This document shows, piece by piece, positions 26,210-35,526 of a stretch of 64,000 nt of DNA. The stretch comes from CAVYGN01 sp963796325. GTDB taxonomy: Bacteria > Spirochaetota > Brevinematia > Brevinematales > JAOACQ01. Numbering within the stretch: the stretch's first letter is position 1; the number at the start of each line of letters is the position of its first letter. The notes beneath the pieces were generated by a model. It did no database searches, was not told the DNA's origin, and saw only the letters and a program-made list of their open reading frames with translations. The stretch spans positions 1,364,001-1,428,000 of the forward strand of contig CAWCLF010000001.1 of the NCBI GenBank assembly GCA_963796325.1, read 5' to 3'. The position numbers and the translations under genes are program-made.

Positions 26210-29200
26210 ATTTCTCGATGCCGAGCATGACTTTCTGCTCGTCGATTTCGACTTCCGAAGGGGCCTTATCCGAAATCCCGACCGAGACGGCAAGGGTCTC
26301 GTCCCTGATGACTTTTTCCCATTTTTTTACCGCCGCAACGATCGGTTCGGGAGCGCTGTAAATAACTTTGATCTTGTCCGTCACTTCGAGGTTCAAGTCC
26401 TTGCGCATGTTCTGGACGTTCCTTATGAACTCCCTGGCTATACCCTCATCGATAAGCTCCGGCGTCAGGTTCGTATCGAGGGCTATGGTGAGGGACCCGG
26501 AATTCATAACGGTAAGGCCTTCCCTTTCGGTCCTTTCGATAATCACTTCTTCCTTCGAAAGGCCGTATTTCCTGCCGTCCAATTTTACTGTTATCGAACC
26601 ATTTACTTCCAGGTCCTTTAGTTCGGGGCCGCCGAAACCGGCGACGATATCCGCAACCGGCTTCATATCCTTTCCGAGTTTTTTACCGAGGAGCTTGAAA
26701 TTGGCTTTCGAGGATAGCGTCACGAGTTTTCCCTCGTCGGTTTCATATACGACGGACTTGACATTCAATTCCTCTTTTATGATCTGCTCCATTTTTTGGA
26801 GGAGCTTGCGTTCCGCGGCATTCCTTGTAACCATAAACACTGCGTTCAGAGGACGCCTGAGGTTGATGCCGGTCTTCGACCGGAGGCTCCTGCCCATTTC
26901 CACTGCATCCAGGACAAGCTCCATCTCTTTTTCGAGCTCAAGATTGCGCAGGGACCTCGATTCGGCCGGGTAATCGCAGAGGTGAACCGACTCTTTCATC
27001 GACGGTATCTTGAGGTTCCTGTAGATCGTATCGGTGATAAAGGGAGCTATCGGCGCAGCCAGTGTGACGAATTTTATAAGCGCGTTATACAGGGCCGAAT
27101 ACGCCTGTTTTTTATCGAGGTCGTCCTCCGACTTCCAGAAACGCCTCCTCGAACGGCGTATATACCAGTTTGTCAACAGATCCAGGTATTTATAAAGCTC
27201 CTTGATGGCTTTCCCGAAATCGTACCCGGAAAGGGATTCGTCGACGACGGCGGCAAGGTTTTCGGTATAGCTTATAAGCCACAGATCGAGAGGATTGTCG
27301 AATTTGACTGCCGCATCCTTTTCCGGGTCCCAGTTGTCGACAAGCGCGTAAGTTATAAAGAAGGAATAAGAATTCCACAGCGGCAGGTGAAAGCTTTTCA
27401 GGACGTCCTGGACCCCCGCTTCGCTGAAAAGGAGCTCTCCGGCCCTGACAGCAGCCGAATTCATAAGGAACAGCCTTACGGCGTCCGAACCGTATTTGTC
27501 GAAGATGTAATCAACCTCCGGGTAATTTTTAAGCCTCTTGGACATCTTGCGCCCGTCTTCGGCAAGGACAAGGCCGTTTACGACCACGTTCCTGAACGCA
27601 TTCTTATCGAAGAGAGCCGCCCCGAGAACTACAAGCGTATAGAACCATCCCCGCGTCTGGTCGAGGCCTTCCGCTATAAAGTCTGCCGGGAAACTCCTGC
27701 CGAATTTATCCTTGTTTTCGAAGGGATAATGGTTCTGGGCATAGGGCATGGCTCCGGACTCGAACCAGCAGTCGAGAACTTCCTCTATGCGTTTCATTGT
27801 TCCGCCGCATTTTTTGCACTTGATAACTATATGATCGATATGATGCCTGTGCAGATCGGTAACTTTTTCCCCGCCGAGCTTTTCAAGCTCCTCTATGCTG
27901 CCTATGCATTTATTCCCGCCGCATTCTTCGCATTTCCAGACCGGGATCGGGCTTCCCCAGTACCTGTTCCTGGATATGGACCAGTCGATAGCCTGTTCCA
28001 GCCATTTGCCGAAACGTCCTTCCTTGAGATGGTCGGGTATCCAGTTTATTTTACTGTTGGCTTTGAGCATGCCGGCCTTTACGGCCTGGATATCTACGAA
28101 CCAGCTGGCTATGGAGCGGTAGATGAGGGGTTCGTCGCATCTCCAGCAGTGGGGATAGGAATGCTGGTACGTTTCATGCTTGACTAGCTTCTTTTCATCC
28201 TTCAGCCTTTTGATGATTGCCTTGTCGGCATCCTTTACCTTGATCCCTTTATAGTCCGTTATTTCATCCGTAAAACGCCCTTCCGCGTCCACAGGGCATA
28301 CGGAGGGAAGCTTCATGGCTTTGCCTATTTCGGCGTCATCCTCGCCGAATCCGGGAGCTATATGCACCACGCCCGTCCCGGTTTCAATCGTGACATGATG
28401 TCCCGTTACGACCCGGAATGCGTTTTCTTTTGCAAGGTCTTTGAAATACGGGAAAAGGGGTTCGTACTTGAGGCCGGCAAGCTTTTCACCGTTAAAATGT
28501 TCTTCTATCGTTACTTTTGAAACATCTTTGTAGTAGCGCGGGAGAAGCGATTCCGCCAGTATGTAAAATTTATCGGAGTCCCGGACTTTTACATACCCGA
28601 TATCTCTGCCTACGGCAAGGGCGACATTAGAAGGCAGGGTCCAGGGAGTAGTTGTCCAGGCAAGTATGTATGTGTTCTTTTGATCGAGAAGTTTAAAGGC
28701 TACAGTTATAGCGGGGTCCTGGACGTCCCTGTAGCCTTGGTTCGTTTCGAAATTCGACAGCGGAGTGGTGCAGCGGGGGCAGTAAGGGAGGACCCTCTGC
28801 CCCTCATATATGAGTTTTTTATTCCAGAGTTCGTTGAAGACCCACCATATGCTTTCCATGTAATCCGGGTCCATGGTCCTGTAGGAATTTCTGAAGTCCA
28901 CCCAGCGTCCCATCCTGATCACGGTCTTTTCCCATTCCGCGGTATAGCGCAGCACGCTCGCCCTGCAAGCTTCGTTGAAATTCCCGATGCCGTAAGCCAG
29001 TATATCCCGCTTTCCATTCAGGTTAAGTTCCTTTTCGATCAGGTTTTCAACCGGCAGTCCATGACAGTCCCAGCCCCACCGCCTTTCGACATACCTGCCC
29101 TTCATAGTCTGGTATCTGGGGACGATATCCTTTATCGAACTGGGCAGGAAATGTCCGAAATGGGGAAGTCCCGTGGCAAAGGGCGGCCCGTCGTAAAATA

Positions 29201-29327
29201 TGAACGCTTCCTTGTTTTTATTCATTTCCAGGGATTTTTCGAAAATACCGTTCTTCTTCCAGAACTCCAGGATATCGGTTTCCATTCCCGGGAATTTGAC
29301 ATTTTTAGGCAGTTTTTCAAAGGTCAT
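26193..29327 (-). CDS. ileS: Isoleucyl-tRNA synthetase (type 2)
   Basis: 1044 residues. Class I synthetase motifs are HFGH (56-59, the HIGH motif) and KMSKR near 594. The editing (CP1) domain lies between, with WTTTPWTLPSN (about 222-232) and GTGVVHIAPGFGEDD. A zinc-binding insert with CEECGGNKC and CKKCGG is present in the region 460-510. The length and the Arg in KMSKR fit the eukaryote-like type 2 enzyme found in spirochaetes, chlamydiae and some Gram-positives, a form that is often insensitive to mupirocin (family knowledge, not tested). It charges tRNA-Ile and is essential. AGGAT eight bases before ATG 29327. It converges on the leucine-rich repeat gene with a 17-bp overlap. Confidence 0.98.
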   Translation of the reverse strand: MTFEKLPKNVKFPGMETDILEFWKKNGIFEKSLEMNKNKEAFIFYDGPPFATGLPHFGHFLPSSIKDIVPRYQTMKGRYVERRWGWDCHGLPVENLIEKELNLNGKRDILAYGIGNFNEACRASVLRYTAEWEKTVIRMGRWVDFRNSYRTMDPDYMESIWWVFNELWNKKLIYEGQRVLPYCPRCTTPLSNFETNQGYRDVQDPAITVAFKLLDQKNTYILAWTTTPWTLPSNVALAVGRDIGYVKVRDSDKFYILAESLLPRYYKDVSKVTIEEHFNGEKLAGLKYEPLFPYFKDLAKENAFRVVTGHHVTIETGTGVVHIAPGFGEDDAEIGKAMKLPSVCPVDAEGRFTDEITDYKGIKVKDADKAIIKRLKDEKKLVKHETYQHSYPHCWRCDEPLIYRSIASWFVDIQAVKAGMLKANSKINWIPDHLKEGRFGKWLEQAIDWSISRNRYWGSPIPVWKCEECGGNKCIGSIEELEKLGGEKVTDLHRHHIDHIVIKCKKCGGTMKRIEEVLDCWFESGAMPYAQNHYPFENKDKFGRSFPADFIAEGLDQTRGWFYTLVVLGAALFDKNAFRNVVVNGLVLAEDGRKMSKRLKNYPEVDYIFDKYGSDAVRLFLMNSAAVRAGELLFSEAGVQDVLKSFHLPLWNSYSFFITYALVDNWDPEKDAAVKFDNPLDLWLISYTENLAAVVDESLSGYDFGKAIKELYKYLDLLTNWYIRRSRRRFWKSEDDLDKKQAYSALYNALIKFVTLAAPIAPFITDTIYRNLKIPSMKESVHLCDYPAESRSLRNLELEKEMELVLDAVEMGRSLRSKTGINLRRPLNAVFMVTRNAAERKLLQKMEQIIKEELNVKSVVYETDEGKLVTLSSKANFKLLGKKLGKDMKPVADIVAGFGGPELKDLEVNGSITVKLDGRKYGLSKEEVIIERTEREGLTVMNSGSLTIALDTNLTPELIDEGIAREFIRNVQNMRKDLNLEVTDKIKVIYSAPEPIVAAVKKWEKVIRDETLAVSVGISDKAPSEVEIDEQKVMLGIEKSTAKR

Positions 29328-29360
29328 AGTTTTAATCCTAAATGTTTAAATTAACCGGAT

Positions 29361-29389
29361 ATTATAAAGCATGGAAGAAAGTTATTCAA
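29361..29389 (-). promoter_or_regulatory. Promoter of ileS
   Basis: Minus-strand TTGAAT (29384-29389), 17-bp spacer, TATAAT (29361-29366), about 40 bases before the ATG. No T-box-like leader is possible in this short distance. Confidence 0.65.
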
Positions 29390-29419
29390 GGTAAGGGCCG
29401 TTTCCTGACGCCGGCCGTT

Positions 29420-30640
29420 CTACGGTTTGATATATTTTATCTCTGTCGGGAGGCCCATGTCGCCCAGAAGGGCCAAAAACGGATCCGGATCGAGCTCCTC
29501 TACATTGACCATAGTTTTCGGGTTCCAGATCTCCTTCGCGGCAAGGATCGCCGCAGCTACCGGCGGAACGCCTGCTGTGTAGCTTATCGCCTGCGATTCG
29601 AGCTCGTTGTAGCATTCCCTGTGGTCGCAGGTATTGTAGATGAATATTTCCTTTTCCTTGCCGTCCTTCTCGCCCTTGATAAGGTCGCCGATGCAGGTCT
29701 TGCCCGTATAATCGGGGGCCAGGGATTTCGGATCGGGGAGCACAGCCTTGACCACCTTCAGGGGAACGACTTCGAGCCCTTCAGCAGTCTTGACAGGCAG
29801 GTGGGATAACAGCCCCAAATTCCTGAGGACGGTGAAGACGTTTATATAATGGTCGCTGAAGCCCATCCAGAATCTAATGCTCTCGGCGTCGATATTTTTG
29901 GACAGGGAATGCAGTTCGTCATGCCCGTTAAGATAAACGGTCTGAGGGCCGACGACCGGGAAATCGTAAGTCATTTTTTCGGTGTGCGTGGGTTTCGAGA
30001 CCCATTTTCTGCCGATCCAGGTCCATACCTTGATGAATTCCCTGAAATTAATTTCAGGATCGAAATTCGTCGCGAAATACTTCCCATGACTCCCGGCGTT
30101 TACATCCATAATGTCGATAGTGTCTATTTTATCGAAATGATGCTTCACGGCCGAGGCGCACCAGGCATTTACAACGCCGGGGTCGAACCCGACCCCAAGG
30201 ATCGCCGTAAGCCCCTTTGCGGCGCAGCGGTCTTTTCTTTTCCATTCGTAATTTGCATACCATGGCGGGTCTTCGCAGACCTTGTTCGGTTCTTCATGGA
30301 TTGCGGTATCCATATAAACTGCGCCGGTCTCTAGGCAGGCTTCCAGGATCGACATATTAAGGAAAGCCGCCCCCAGGTTTATCACGATCCGGGTCCCGGT
30401 TTCTTTTATAAGCCTGACCGTTGCAGGTATATCGAGAGCGTCGAGCTGTCTCGAATATAATTTTTGCGATTTATCCTTTATATGATCCTTTCTCTTTACA
30501 CTTTCTATTATTGCATCGCATTTTTCCCTGGTCCGCGAAGCAATGCAAATATCGCCGAGTATATCGTTATTCATGGCGCTTTTATGGGCGCTTACATGGG
30601 CGACGCCGCCCGCGCCTATGATCATTACATTACGCTTCAT
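29420..30640 (-). CDS. Carboxynorspermidine/carboxyspermidine synthase (saccharopine dehydrogenase family)
   Basis: 406 residues. Rossmann motif VMIIGAGGVAHVSAHK at the N-terminus and the saccharopine-dehydrogenase fold features VINLGAAFLNMSILEACLETGAVYMDTAI and GVGFDPGVVNAW. In the alternative polyamine pathway the enzyme condenses aspartate beta-semialdehyde with putrescine (or diaminopropane) using NADPH to give carboxyspermidine (or carboxynorspermidine), which NspC decarboxylates. The nspC gene lies 12 bp upstream on the same strand, so they form an operon; that pairing is what separates this enzyme from lysine-pathway saccharopine dehydrogenases. Start ATG 30640 with a GAGGAAGA-type site upstream. 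Confidence 0.93.
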   Translation of the reverse strand: MKRNVMIIGAGGVAHVSAHKSAMNNDILGDICIASRTREKCDAIIESVKRKDHIKDKSQKLYSRQLDALDIPATVRLIKETGTRIVINLGAAFLNMSILEACLETGAVYMDTAIHEEPNKVCEDPPWYANYEWKRKDRCAAKGLTAILGVGFDPGVVNAWCASAVKHHFDKIDTIDIMDVNAGSHGKYFATNFDPEINFREFIKVWTWIGRKWVSKPTHTEKMTYDFPVVGPQTVYLNGHDELHSLSKNIDAESIRFWMGFSDHYINVFTVLRNLGLLSHLPVKTAEGLEVVPLKVVKAVLPDPKSLAPDYTGKTCIGDLIKGEKDGKEKEIFIYNTCDHRECYNELESQAISYTAGVPPVAAAILAAKEIWNPKTMVNVEELDPDPFLALLGDMGLPTEIKYIKP

Positions 30641-30652
30641 TAATCTTCCTCC

Positions 30653-31756
30653 TTACGAAAGGCTTTTTTTGAAATCCTCATAATTAAAACTGCGGACCGC
30701 TTCAAGTTTTCCGTCAAGCCTCCTGACCGCAATGGAAGGCATGGCAAGGCCGTTGAACCAGTTTTTTTTAACCATTGTGTAGCCCGCCGCATCGGCTATC
30801 CTGACAATGCTTCCCGGTTTCAATTTCGATTTGAAACCATACACTCCGAAAATATCCCCGGCAAGGCATGACCTGCCCGCTATCATATATTTATATTTGC
30901 CGGGTTCGTTAAGTTCTAATCCAGCTTCTTCAGAATAAACCAGGAGGTCGGGCATGTGCGCTTCCGTAGATGCGTTTATTACGGCAATATCAATTTCGTT
31001 GCGGACTATATCAAGGACCTCGGCCACAAGTTCCGCCGAACCCGTGATTGCGGTCTCGCCCGGCTCGAGATAAACCTGGACGCCGAGCTTCTCGCTGAAT
31101 TCCTTTAATTTTGAGCAGAAACTGTCCAGGGGATACCCCTCTTTTGTAAAATAAACGCCTCCCCCGAGGCTGACCCATTCCATTTTTTTTAAAATACTGC
31201 CGTAATTTTTTTCAATGAGGTCAAGATTGTTTGAAAAATCGGCAAAATCTTCATTCTCGCAGTTGAAATGGAACATGAGCCCGCTTATCATAGAAGAGAC
31301 CCGGGCCAATGCCTTTTTATCCGTGACGCCGAGCCTTGAATACCTTCTTGCAGGATCTGCAAGATCGAAATGAGAGTAGCTGACTCCGGGATTAACACGC
31401 AAACCTGTTTTTAATCCGCTGACATCGTCATAAAACATTCTCAATTGCAAGATCGAATTGAAAACGATCTTATCCGCATATTTTACAACTTCCCCGATGT
31501 CTTCCCTGGAATAACCGACGCAGTAGGCATGAGCCTCCCCGCCGAATTCTTCCTTGCCGAGCCTGAGTTCGTAAAGGGAACTCGATGTTGTGCCGTCCAT
31601 GTAGCGCTTCATAAGATCGAAAACACACCAGGTGGAAAAACATTTCAGCGCCAGGACTGACCTGGCTCCTGAAACAGCGCGGACATATTCGATTATTTTG
31701 AGGTTTGACAGCAGTTTTCTTTCATCTATCAAATAATAGGGAGTTGTTAATTTCAT
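30653..31756 (-). CDS. nspC: Carboxynorspermidine decarboxylase
   Basis: 367 residues, a PLP-dependent alanine-racemase-fold enzyme. The PLP lysine is K38 in SVLALKCFSTW. The N-terminal TPYYLIDERKLLSNL and the later GLRVNPGVSYS and VSLGGGVYFTKEGYP segments are typical of NspC; the C-terminal YMIAGRSCLAGDIFG carries the conserved Cys of the active site from the partner subunit. It decarboxylates carboxyspermidine/carboxynorspermidine to spermidine/norspermidine, the last step of the route used by vibrios, bacteroidetes and many gut and environmental bacteria instead of the AdoMet-dependent one. First gene of the two-gene operon. Confidence 0.95.
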   Translation of the reverse strand: MKLTTPYYLIDERKLLSNLKIIEYVRAVSGARSVLALKCFSTWCVFDLMKRYMDGTTSSSLYELRLGKEEFGGEAHAYCVGYSREDIGEVVKYADKIVFNSILQLRMFYDDVSGLKTGLRVNPGVSYSHFDLADPARRYSRLGVTDKKALARVSSMISGLMFHFNCENEDFADFSNNLDLIEKNYGSILKKMEWVSLGGGVYFTKEGYPLDSFCSKLKEFSEKLGVQVYLEPGETAITGSAELVAEVLDIVRNEIDIAVINASTEAHMPDLLVYSEEAGLELNEPGKYKYMIAGRSCLAGDIFGVYGFKSKLKPGSIVRIADAAGYTMVKKNWFNGLAMPSIAVRRLDGKLEAVRSFNYEDFKKSLS

Positions 31757-31793
31757 CCTTACTCTTTTTATTACAGGAATTTAATCAGGCATG

Positions 31794-31822
31794 AGGATAC
31801 AATTTTTTACGGCGTTTGTCAA
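31794..31822 (-). promoter_or_regulatory. Promoter of the nspC operon
   Basis: Minus-strand TTGACA (31817-31822), 17-bp spacer, TATCCT (31794-31799), with the start of transcription about 30 bases before the nspC ATG. Confidence 0.7.
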
Positions 31823-31852
31823 TCATTTCCACAGTTCAATATCATCGTCCGG

Positions 31853-32641
31853 TCAAGCATACACCTTTCTTCTGATAATCTGGAGGATTATAGAAAGAGT
31901 TATAAGGGTCATGCCTCCTCCCAGGGTAAGGAGTACCGCTGTTTCCTGCGGGGCGGACGCGAAAGTCTTGATCATGATCCCGAGGAGCGCCCAGTCTATT
32001 ACAAGGCTGAAAAATATGTCCCTTCTCGAAAATATTGAAATGAGTCCGATAACGACTGCGGCCGATATCATGACAATAGTCCAGAATACATTTCCAAGTC
32101 CGAAAGTATTCCATTTGACGCTGACAAGGTATGCCGACGCATTTGCTATGGTTGCTACCGTAATCCACCCGAGATAAATGCTGAAAGGAAGGTGTGCAAA
32201 ATATTTCTCGGCATTACCGGCTTTTCCGGAGCTTATATCCAGCCTCAGGTAAAGAATAATGAGAGTAATAAGCAAAAGGGCCATTATTACAAGCGATAAA
32301 AGCACCCTTTCGTAATGCCAGGCAAAAATCCATCCTCCGTTCAAAATGCAGGATAGGATGAAGGTAATTCCGGTCTTTTTGGAAATGACGGAATTTTCTT
32401 TACTGGAAGAAAAAGCGGCATATGCCTGATAAATGCAGAAAATCAGGAGCAGGAGGTAGATTACGCCCCATATTGAAAAAGTCAGCCCTGCCGGCACAAA
32501 GAGGTTGGGATATTTGTCGGACAATTCGGCTGTCGTCCTGTTATTCAGCGGGAGAATAACGGCCGTTGCATTGACGGCGACCATTCCGATATAGAACAAT
32601 ATATTCAGTATGGAAAGGAATTTTCTTGATCTGGAATTCAT
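31853..32641 (-). CDS. TspO/MBR-related tryptophan-rich membrane protein
   Basis: 262 residues with about eight hydrophobic segments. The motifs LFVPAGLTFSIWGVIYLLL and LPFSIYLGWITVATIAN are those of the larger tryptophan-rich sensory protein family, which is related to the 150-180 residue TspO/MBR tetrapyrrole- and sterol-binding proteins. These sit in the inner (or, for TspO, outer) membrane; a transport or sensing role is debated. Start: ATG 32641 is chosen, as GGAGG lies four bases upstream, over a longer in-frame start at 32680. A weak -35 TTGACG at 32688-32693 lies upstream, next to the terminator of the neighbouring operon. Confidence 0.8.
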   Translation of the reverse strand: MNSRSRKFLSILNILFYIGMVAVNATAVILPLNNRTTAELSDKYPNLFVPAGLTFSIWGVIYLLLLIFCIYQAYAAFSSSKENSVISKKTGITFILSCILNGGWIFAWHYERVLLSLVIMALLLITLIILYLRLDISSGKAGNAEKYFAHLPFSIYLGWITVATIANASAYLVSVKWNTFGLGNVFWTIVMISAAVVIGLISIFSRRDIFFSLVIDWALLGIMIKTFASAPQETAVLLTLGGGMTLITLSIILQIIRRKVYA

Positions 32642-32697
32642 AAGTCCTCCTGTTTTTCTATTAAAAATAATACCCCGCAAAAGATTCCGTCAAGAAT

Positions 32698-32736
32698 AAA
32701 AAAAGCGGGCATTTCTGCCCGCTTTTTATTTTTTAA
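32698..32736 (-). terminator. Rho-independent terminator of the sigma factor/VWA operon
   Basis: Stem AAAAAGCGGGC (32700-32710) / GCCCGCTTTTT (32717-32727), loop ATTTCT. On the minus strand the stem is followed by a T-rich run, 12 bases after the stop codon of the VWA gene. It has a T run on the plus strand as well and could work in both directions. Confidence 0.9.
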
Positions 32737-32747
32737 ATGGTCTTTAT

Positions 32748-34736
32748 CTATTCAGCCCTTTTCAGTCCTTTCGAAAGTTTTACAAGCTTTACAAACTCAT
32801 GCCTGTAGCCGTCCGGGTCGCTTCCCAGAGCGCTGTTCGCCAGGTCGATTACCTGTCCTTCCGAGGCCGATCCCTTGAATTTCGAACTGCGGAGGATTAA
32901 ACCCCATTCAGCAACGGCCGAAGCAAAACGGAAATTCTCCGATGTGCTGTTTAAGCCGATTTTTTTATCCGGAACGGTATATGTGAGTAAACGGCTTTTA
33001 TCCTCATCGGGCTTTTTATACCGGAACTTGATCGTCAAGAGCTCCCCGGATCCTGCCGCATTCGTGTTTATGACAGTTGTCTGGTATTTTAAAATGTTCG
33101 ATGAGCTGCTGCTAAGAGCAGGGATCAGCTCGTAAAGCGCGGTAACGCATTGGCCGGCCCCGAGTTCGCCGGCGTCTTTTTTGTCGTCGTCAAAATCCCT
33201 GTTCTTGAGGAGACGTTTTTCGTATCCTATAAGGCGGTACTGTCCGACTGCGAGAGGATTGAACTCGATCTGGATTTTAACATCCTTGGCGAGAGTGAGA
33301 AGGGTTCCGCTCATTTCCCTGACAAGCACCTTTTCAGCTTCGGAAAGGGTGTCTATATATGCATAATTCCCGTTTCCGTTATCTGCCAGCTTTTCCATTT
33401 TCGAGTCCTTGTAGTTGCCCATACCGAAACCCAGGACTGTAAGGTAAATTCCTTCGTTTCTCTTTTCCTCGATCATTCTCACAAGTTCGCCGTCGCTGGA
33501 GGCGCCGACATTGAAATCGCCGTCTGTCGCGAGTATGACCCTGTTGTTTCCGGCATGATTATAATATTTTTTTGCTTCCGCGTATGCCAGGATTATCCCT
33601 TCTCCGCCTGCGGTCGAACCTCCAGCTTCGAGCGAATCTATTGCGTCGAGTATCCTGCGCTTTTCATTTCCCGGCGTCGGCGGCAGCACGAGACCCGCAT
33701 TTCCGGCATAAACTACTATGGAAATCCTGTCTATGCTTCTCATCTGGTTTACAAGAAGTTTAAGAGCGGATTTTACAAGCGGCAGCTTGTTTTCTTCATC
33801 CATCGAACCGGAAACATCAATGAGGAAAACCAGGTTATTCGGAGGAAGGTTTTGAAGGTCCACTTTTTTTGCCTGGAGGCCGATCCTGATCAGCGTATGA
33901 GACGGGTTCCACGGACATGTCGAAATTTCGGAATTGAAAGCCAGCGGCGCATCGCCTTCCGGTTCTTTATAATCGTATGGAAAGTAATTGATCATTTCCT
34001 CGATCCTTACTGCATCGGGATAGGGAAGAGACCCTTCATTAATAAAACGCCTGATATTGGCGTACGAGGCGGTATCGACATCGATCGAAAATGTGGACAG
34101 TGGGTCCTTCAGGGTTTCCATGAATTCGTTTTCCTCGACGCGGTCGTAAGATTCCGTATTGAACCGATCCTTTTGCCCTGCATAATTCTTTACAGCGGGG
34201 CTCTGATCCGCGATTTCGCTCTTCGGTTCCATTTCCCGGGCAGCTTCTTTATCATCGAGATCATCGAGTGAAAGCTTGCTTTCCCCCCGGGTCCTTTCCC
34301 TGAAATTTTCCGAACTTACAATATTATCGGCGGTATAAAGCGGTCCGGCCGGCGACTTTTTTCCTGTTTCGGCCATCGCAGGAGATTTTACCTTTTCCGA
34401 TTTTACGGTTTCTAGAGCGGGCTTTTCCGGCAATGCCGGCTGCTTATTAAATTGAGGCAGCGCGATGTAAAGCGCAAGTATGAGAATGCAGAAAGCAGCA
34501 GAACCGGCCAGCACCGCGCGGAATCCGGGACTAAATATAAAAGGCCTTTTCGATTCCGGCGCGAACTTCCGGAGGAGAGTTTTTCTGAGACGTTTCTCAA
34601 AAGTTCTGTCAAGGATTAACTGAGGTTTATTTCCTAACAGTTCTTCAATCGCCTTTTTCAATTCAGCCTCCCTGTCCCGCAGGGCGGGATCAAGCCTGTA
34701 AAGTTCCTTCAATATCAAAATTATTCTTTTTTCCAT
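32748..34736 (-). CDS. Membrane-anchored VWA-domain protein, YfbK type
   Basis: 662 residues. A cytoplasmic N-terminus of about 70 residues is followed by one membrane helix (72-94), a Pro/Lys/Glu-rich linker (95-200), the YfbK-type N-terminal domain (NEFMETLKDPLSTFSIDVDTASYANIRRFI), and a von Willebrand A domain with a complete MIDAS (FLIDVSGSM; later TDGDFNVG), then a DUF3520-like C-terminal domain (LAVGQYRLIGYEKRLL, EWGLILRSSKFKG). The gene lies 12 bp downstream of an ECF sigma factor gene, and the cytoplasmic N-terminus is placed where an anti-sigma domain would be (inference). AAGGAG precedes the ATG. A terminator follows the stop. Confidence 0.9.
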   Translation of the reverse strand: MEKRIILILKELYRLDPALRDREAELKKAIEELLGNKPQLILDRTFEKRLRKTLLRKFAPESKRPFIFSPGFRAVLAGSAAFCILILALYIALPQFNKQPALPEKPALETVKSEKVKSPAMAETGKKSPAGPLYTADNIVSSENFRERTRGESKLSLDDLDDKEAAREMEPKSEIADQSPAVKNYAGQKDRFNTESYDRVEENEFMETLKDPLSTFSIDVDTASYANIRRFINEGSLPYPDAVRIEEMINYFPYDYKEPEGDAPLAFNSEISTCPWNPSHTLIRIGLQAKKVDLQNLPPNNLVFLIDVSGSMDEENKLPLVKSALKLLVNQMRSIDRISIVVYAGNAGLVLPPTPGNEKRRILDAIDSLEAGGSTAGGEGIILAYAEAKKYYNHAGNNRVILATDGDFNVGASSDGELVRMIEEKRNEGIYLTVLGFGMGNYKDSKMEKLADNGNGNYAYIDTLSEAEKVLVREMSGTLLTLAKDVKIQIEFNPLAVGQYRLIGYEKRLLKNRDFDDDKKDAGELGAGQCVTALYELIPALSSSSSNILKYQTTVINTNAAGSGELLTIKFRYKKPDEDKSRLLTYTVPDKKIGLNSTSENFRFASAVAEWGLILRSSKFKGSASEGQVIDLANSALGSDPDGYRHEFVKLVKLSKGLKRAE

Positions 34737-34748
34737 AATTTTTGCTCC

Positions 34749-35315
34749 TTATAAAGGTCTGTAAACGAGGAAAACCAGGAATACGGAAAGGGGTATGGCG
34801 GCCTCCCGAAGGGCTTCGATAGCCCGCATATAGCTCATTCTGCATGCAGCCTGTGTTCTGCCTGTAAGCGCTGAAATTTTCGAGTAGGGGACCTCGTCCC
34901 AGATACGCAGGATTATTATCTCTCTTTCATGCGGATTAAGCTTTTTAAAGAACGGTCTTACCTTTTCCCATAGGACACGGTTTTCAGGATCAATGGTGAC
35001 GTCCCTGCCGTCGGGCACATCCCATATATCTTCAAGGGGAACGTCCTTTTTCCTTTCCCTGAAGTAATCCATCAGGGTATTGCGGGCGATCCCGAAAAGC
35101 CATGCAGGAAATTCACCGGCCTCCGGCCGGTAGGCCGATATTTTTTCGACCGCTTTTAAGAACACCGTGCTTGTAATATCCTCTGCACCTGCCCTGGACA
35201 GGCATCTGTAGTATGAATAACGGTAAATTTTCATGAAATACATTTTGTAAAGCTTCTCGAATGCGCCTTTACTGCCAGCAGCGGCGTCGAGGGCTAGCCT
35301 GTCGGCAATTTCCAT
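34749..35315 (-). CDS. ECF-family RNA polymerase sigma factor
   Basis: 188 residues with region 2 (FEKLYKMYFMKIYRYSYYRCLSRAGAEDITSTVFLKAVEK), the typical WLFGIARNTLMDYFRERKK end of region 2, and region 4 (LNPHEREIIILRIWDEVPYSKISALTGRTQAACRMSYMRAIEAL). The last 18 residues are hydrophobic (IPLSVFLVFLVYRPL), unusual for a sigma factor and possibly a membrane contact. It is the first gene of a pair with the VWA membrane protein, which probably controls its release. AGGAG six bases before the ATG. Confidence 0.92.
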   Translation of the reverse strand: MEIADRLALDAAAGSKGAFEKLYKMYFMKIYRYSYYRCLSRAGAEDITSTVFLKAVEKISAYRPEAGEFPAWLFGIARNTLMDYFRERKKDVPLEDIWDVPDGRDVTIDPENRVLWEKVRPFFKKLNPHEREIIILRIWDEVPYSKISALTGRTQAACRMSYMRAIEALREAAIPLSVFLVFLVYRPL

Positions 35316-35347
35316 ATCGCTCTCCTTTCCTGTTTTCCGTTACTAAT

Positions 35348-35375
35348 GTTATACGGAAACGGGAAGGAAATGCAA
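35348..35375 (-). promoter_or_regulatory. Possible promoter of the sigma factor gene
   Basis: Minus-strand TTGCAT (35370-35375), 16-bp spacer, TATAAC (35348-35353), 30 bases before the ATG. The neighbourhood also contains an inverted repeat GTCTGCTTT/AAAGCAGAC (35400-35408 and 35428-35436) that may be the weak end of the PEBP-family gene transcript. No clear GGAAC-type ECF box was found. Confidence 0.4.
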
Positions 35376-35526
35376 CAGATTATTAAAAATATTTTTATTG
35401 TCTGCTTTCTTTTGCCGTCGTCAAAAAAAAGCAGACGGAAAGAAAACCCTGATCGCCAGCCACTTGTATGACAATAAGACAGCATTCATACAAATATCAA
35501 CTGAATAATCTTAAACGGCTGTCGAC

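Noticed and set aside
26796..28187. A 463-codon open frame on the plus strand
   Set aside because: Lies entirely opposite the well-supported ileS gene, has no ribosome binding site and no protein-like pattern.
33150..34271. A 373-codon open frame on the plus strand
   Set aside because: Mirror of the VWA gene on the minus strand; no start site and no recognisable domain.
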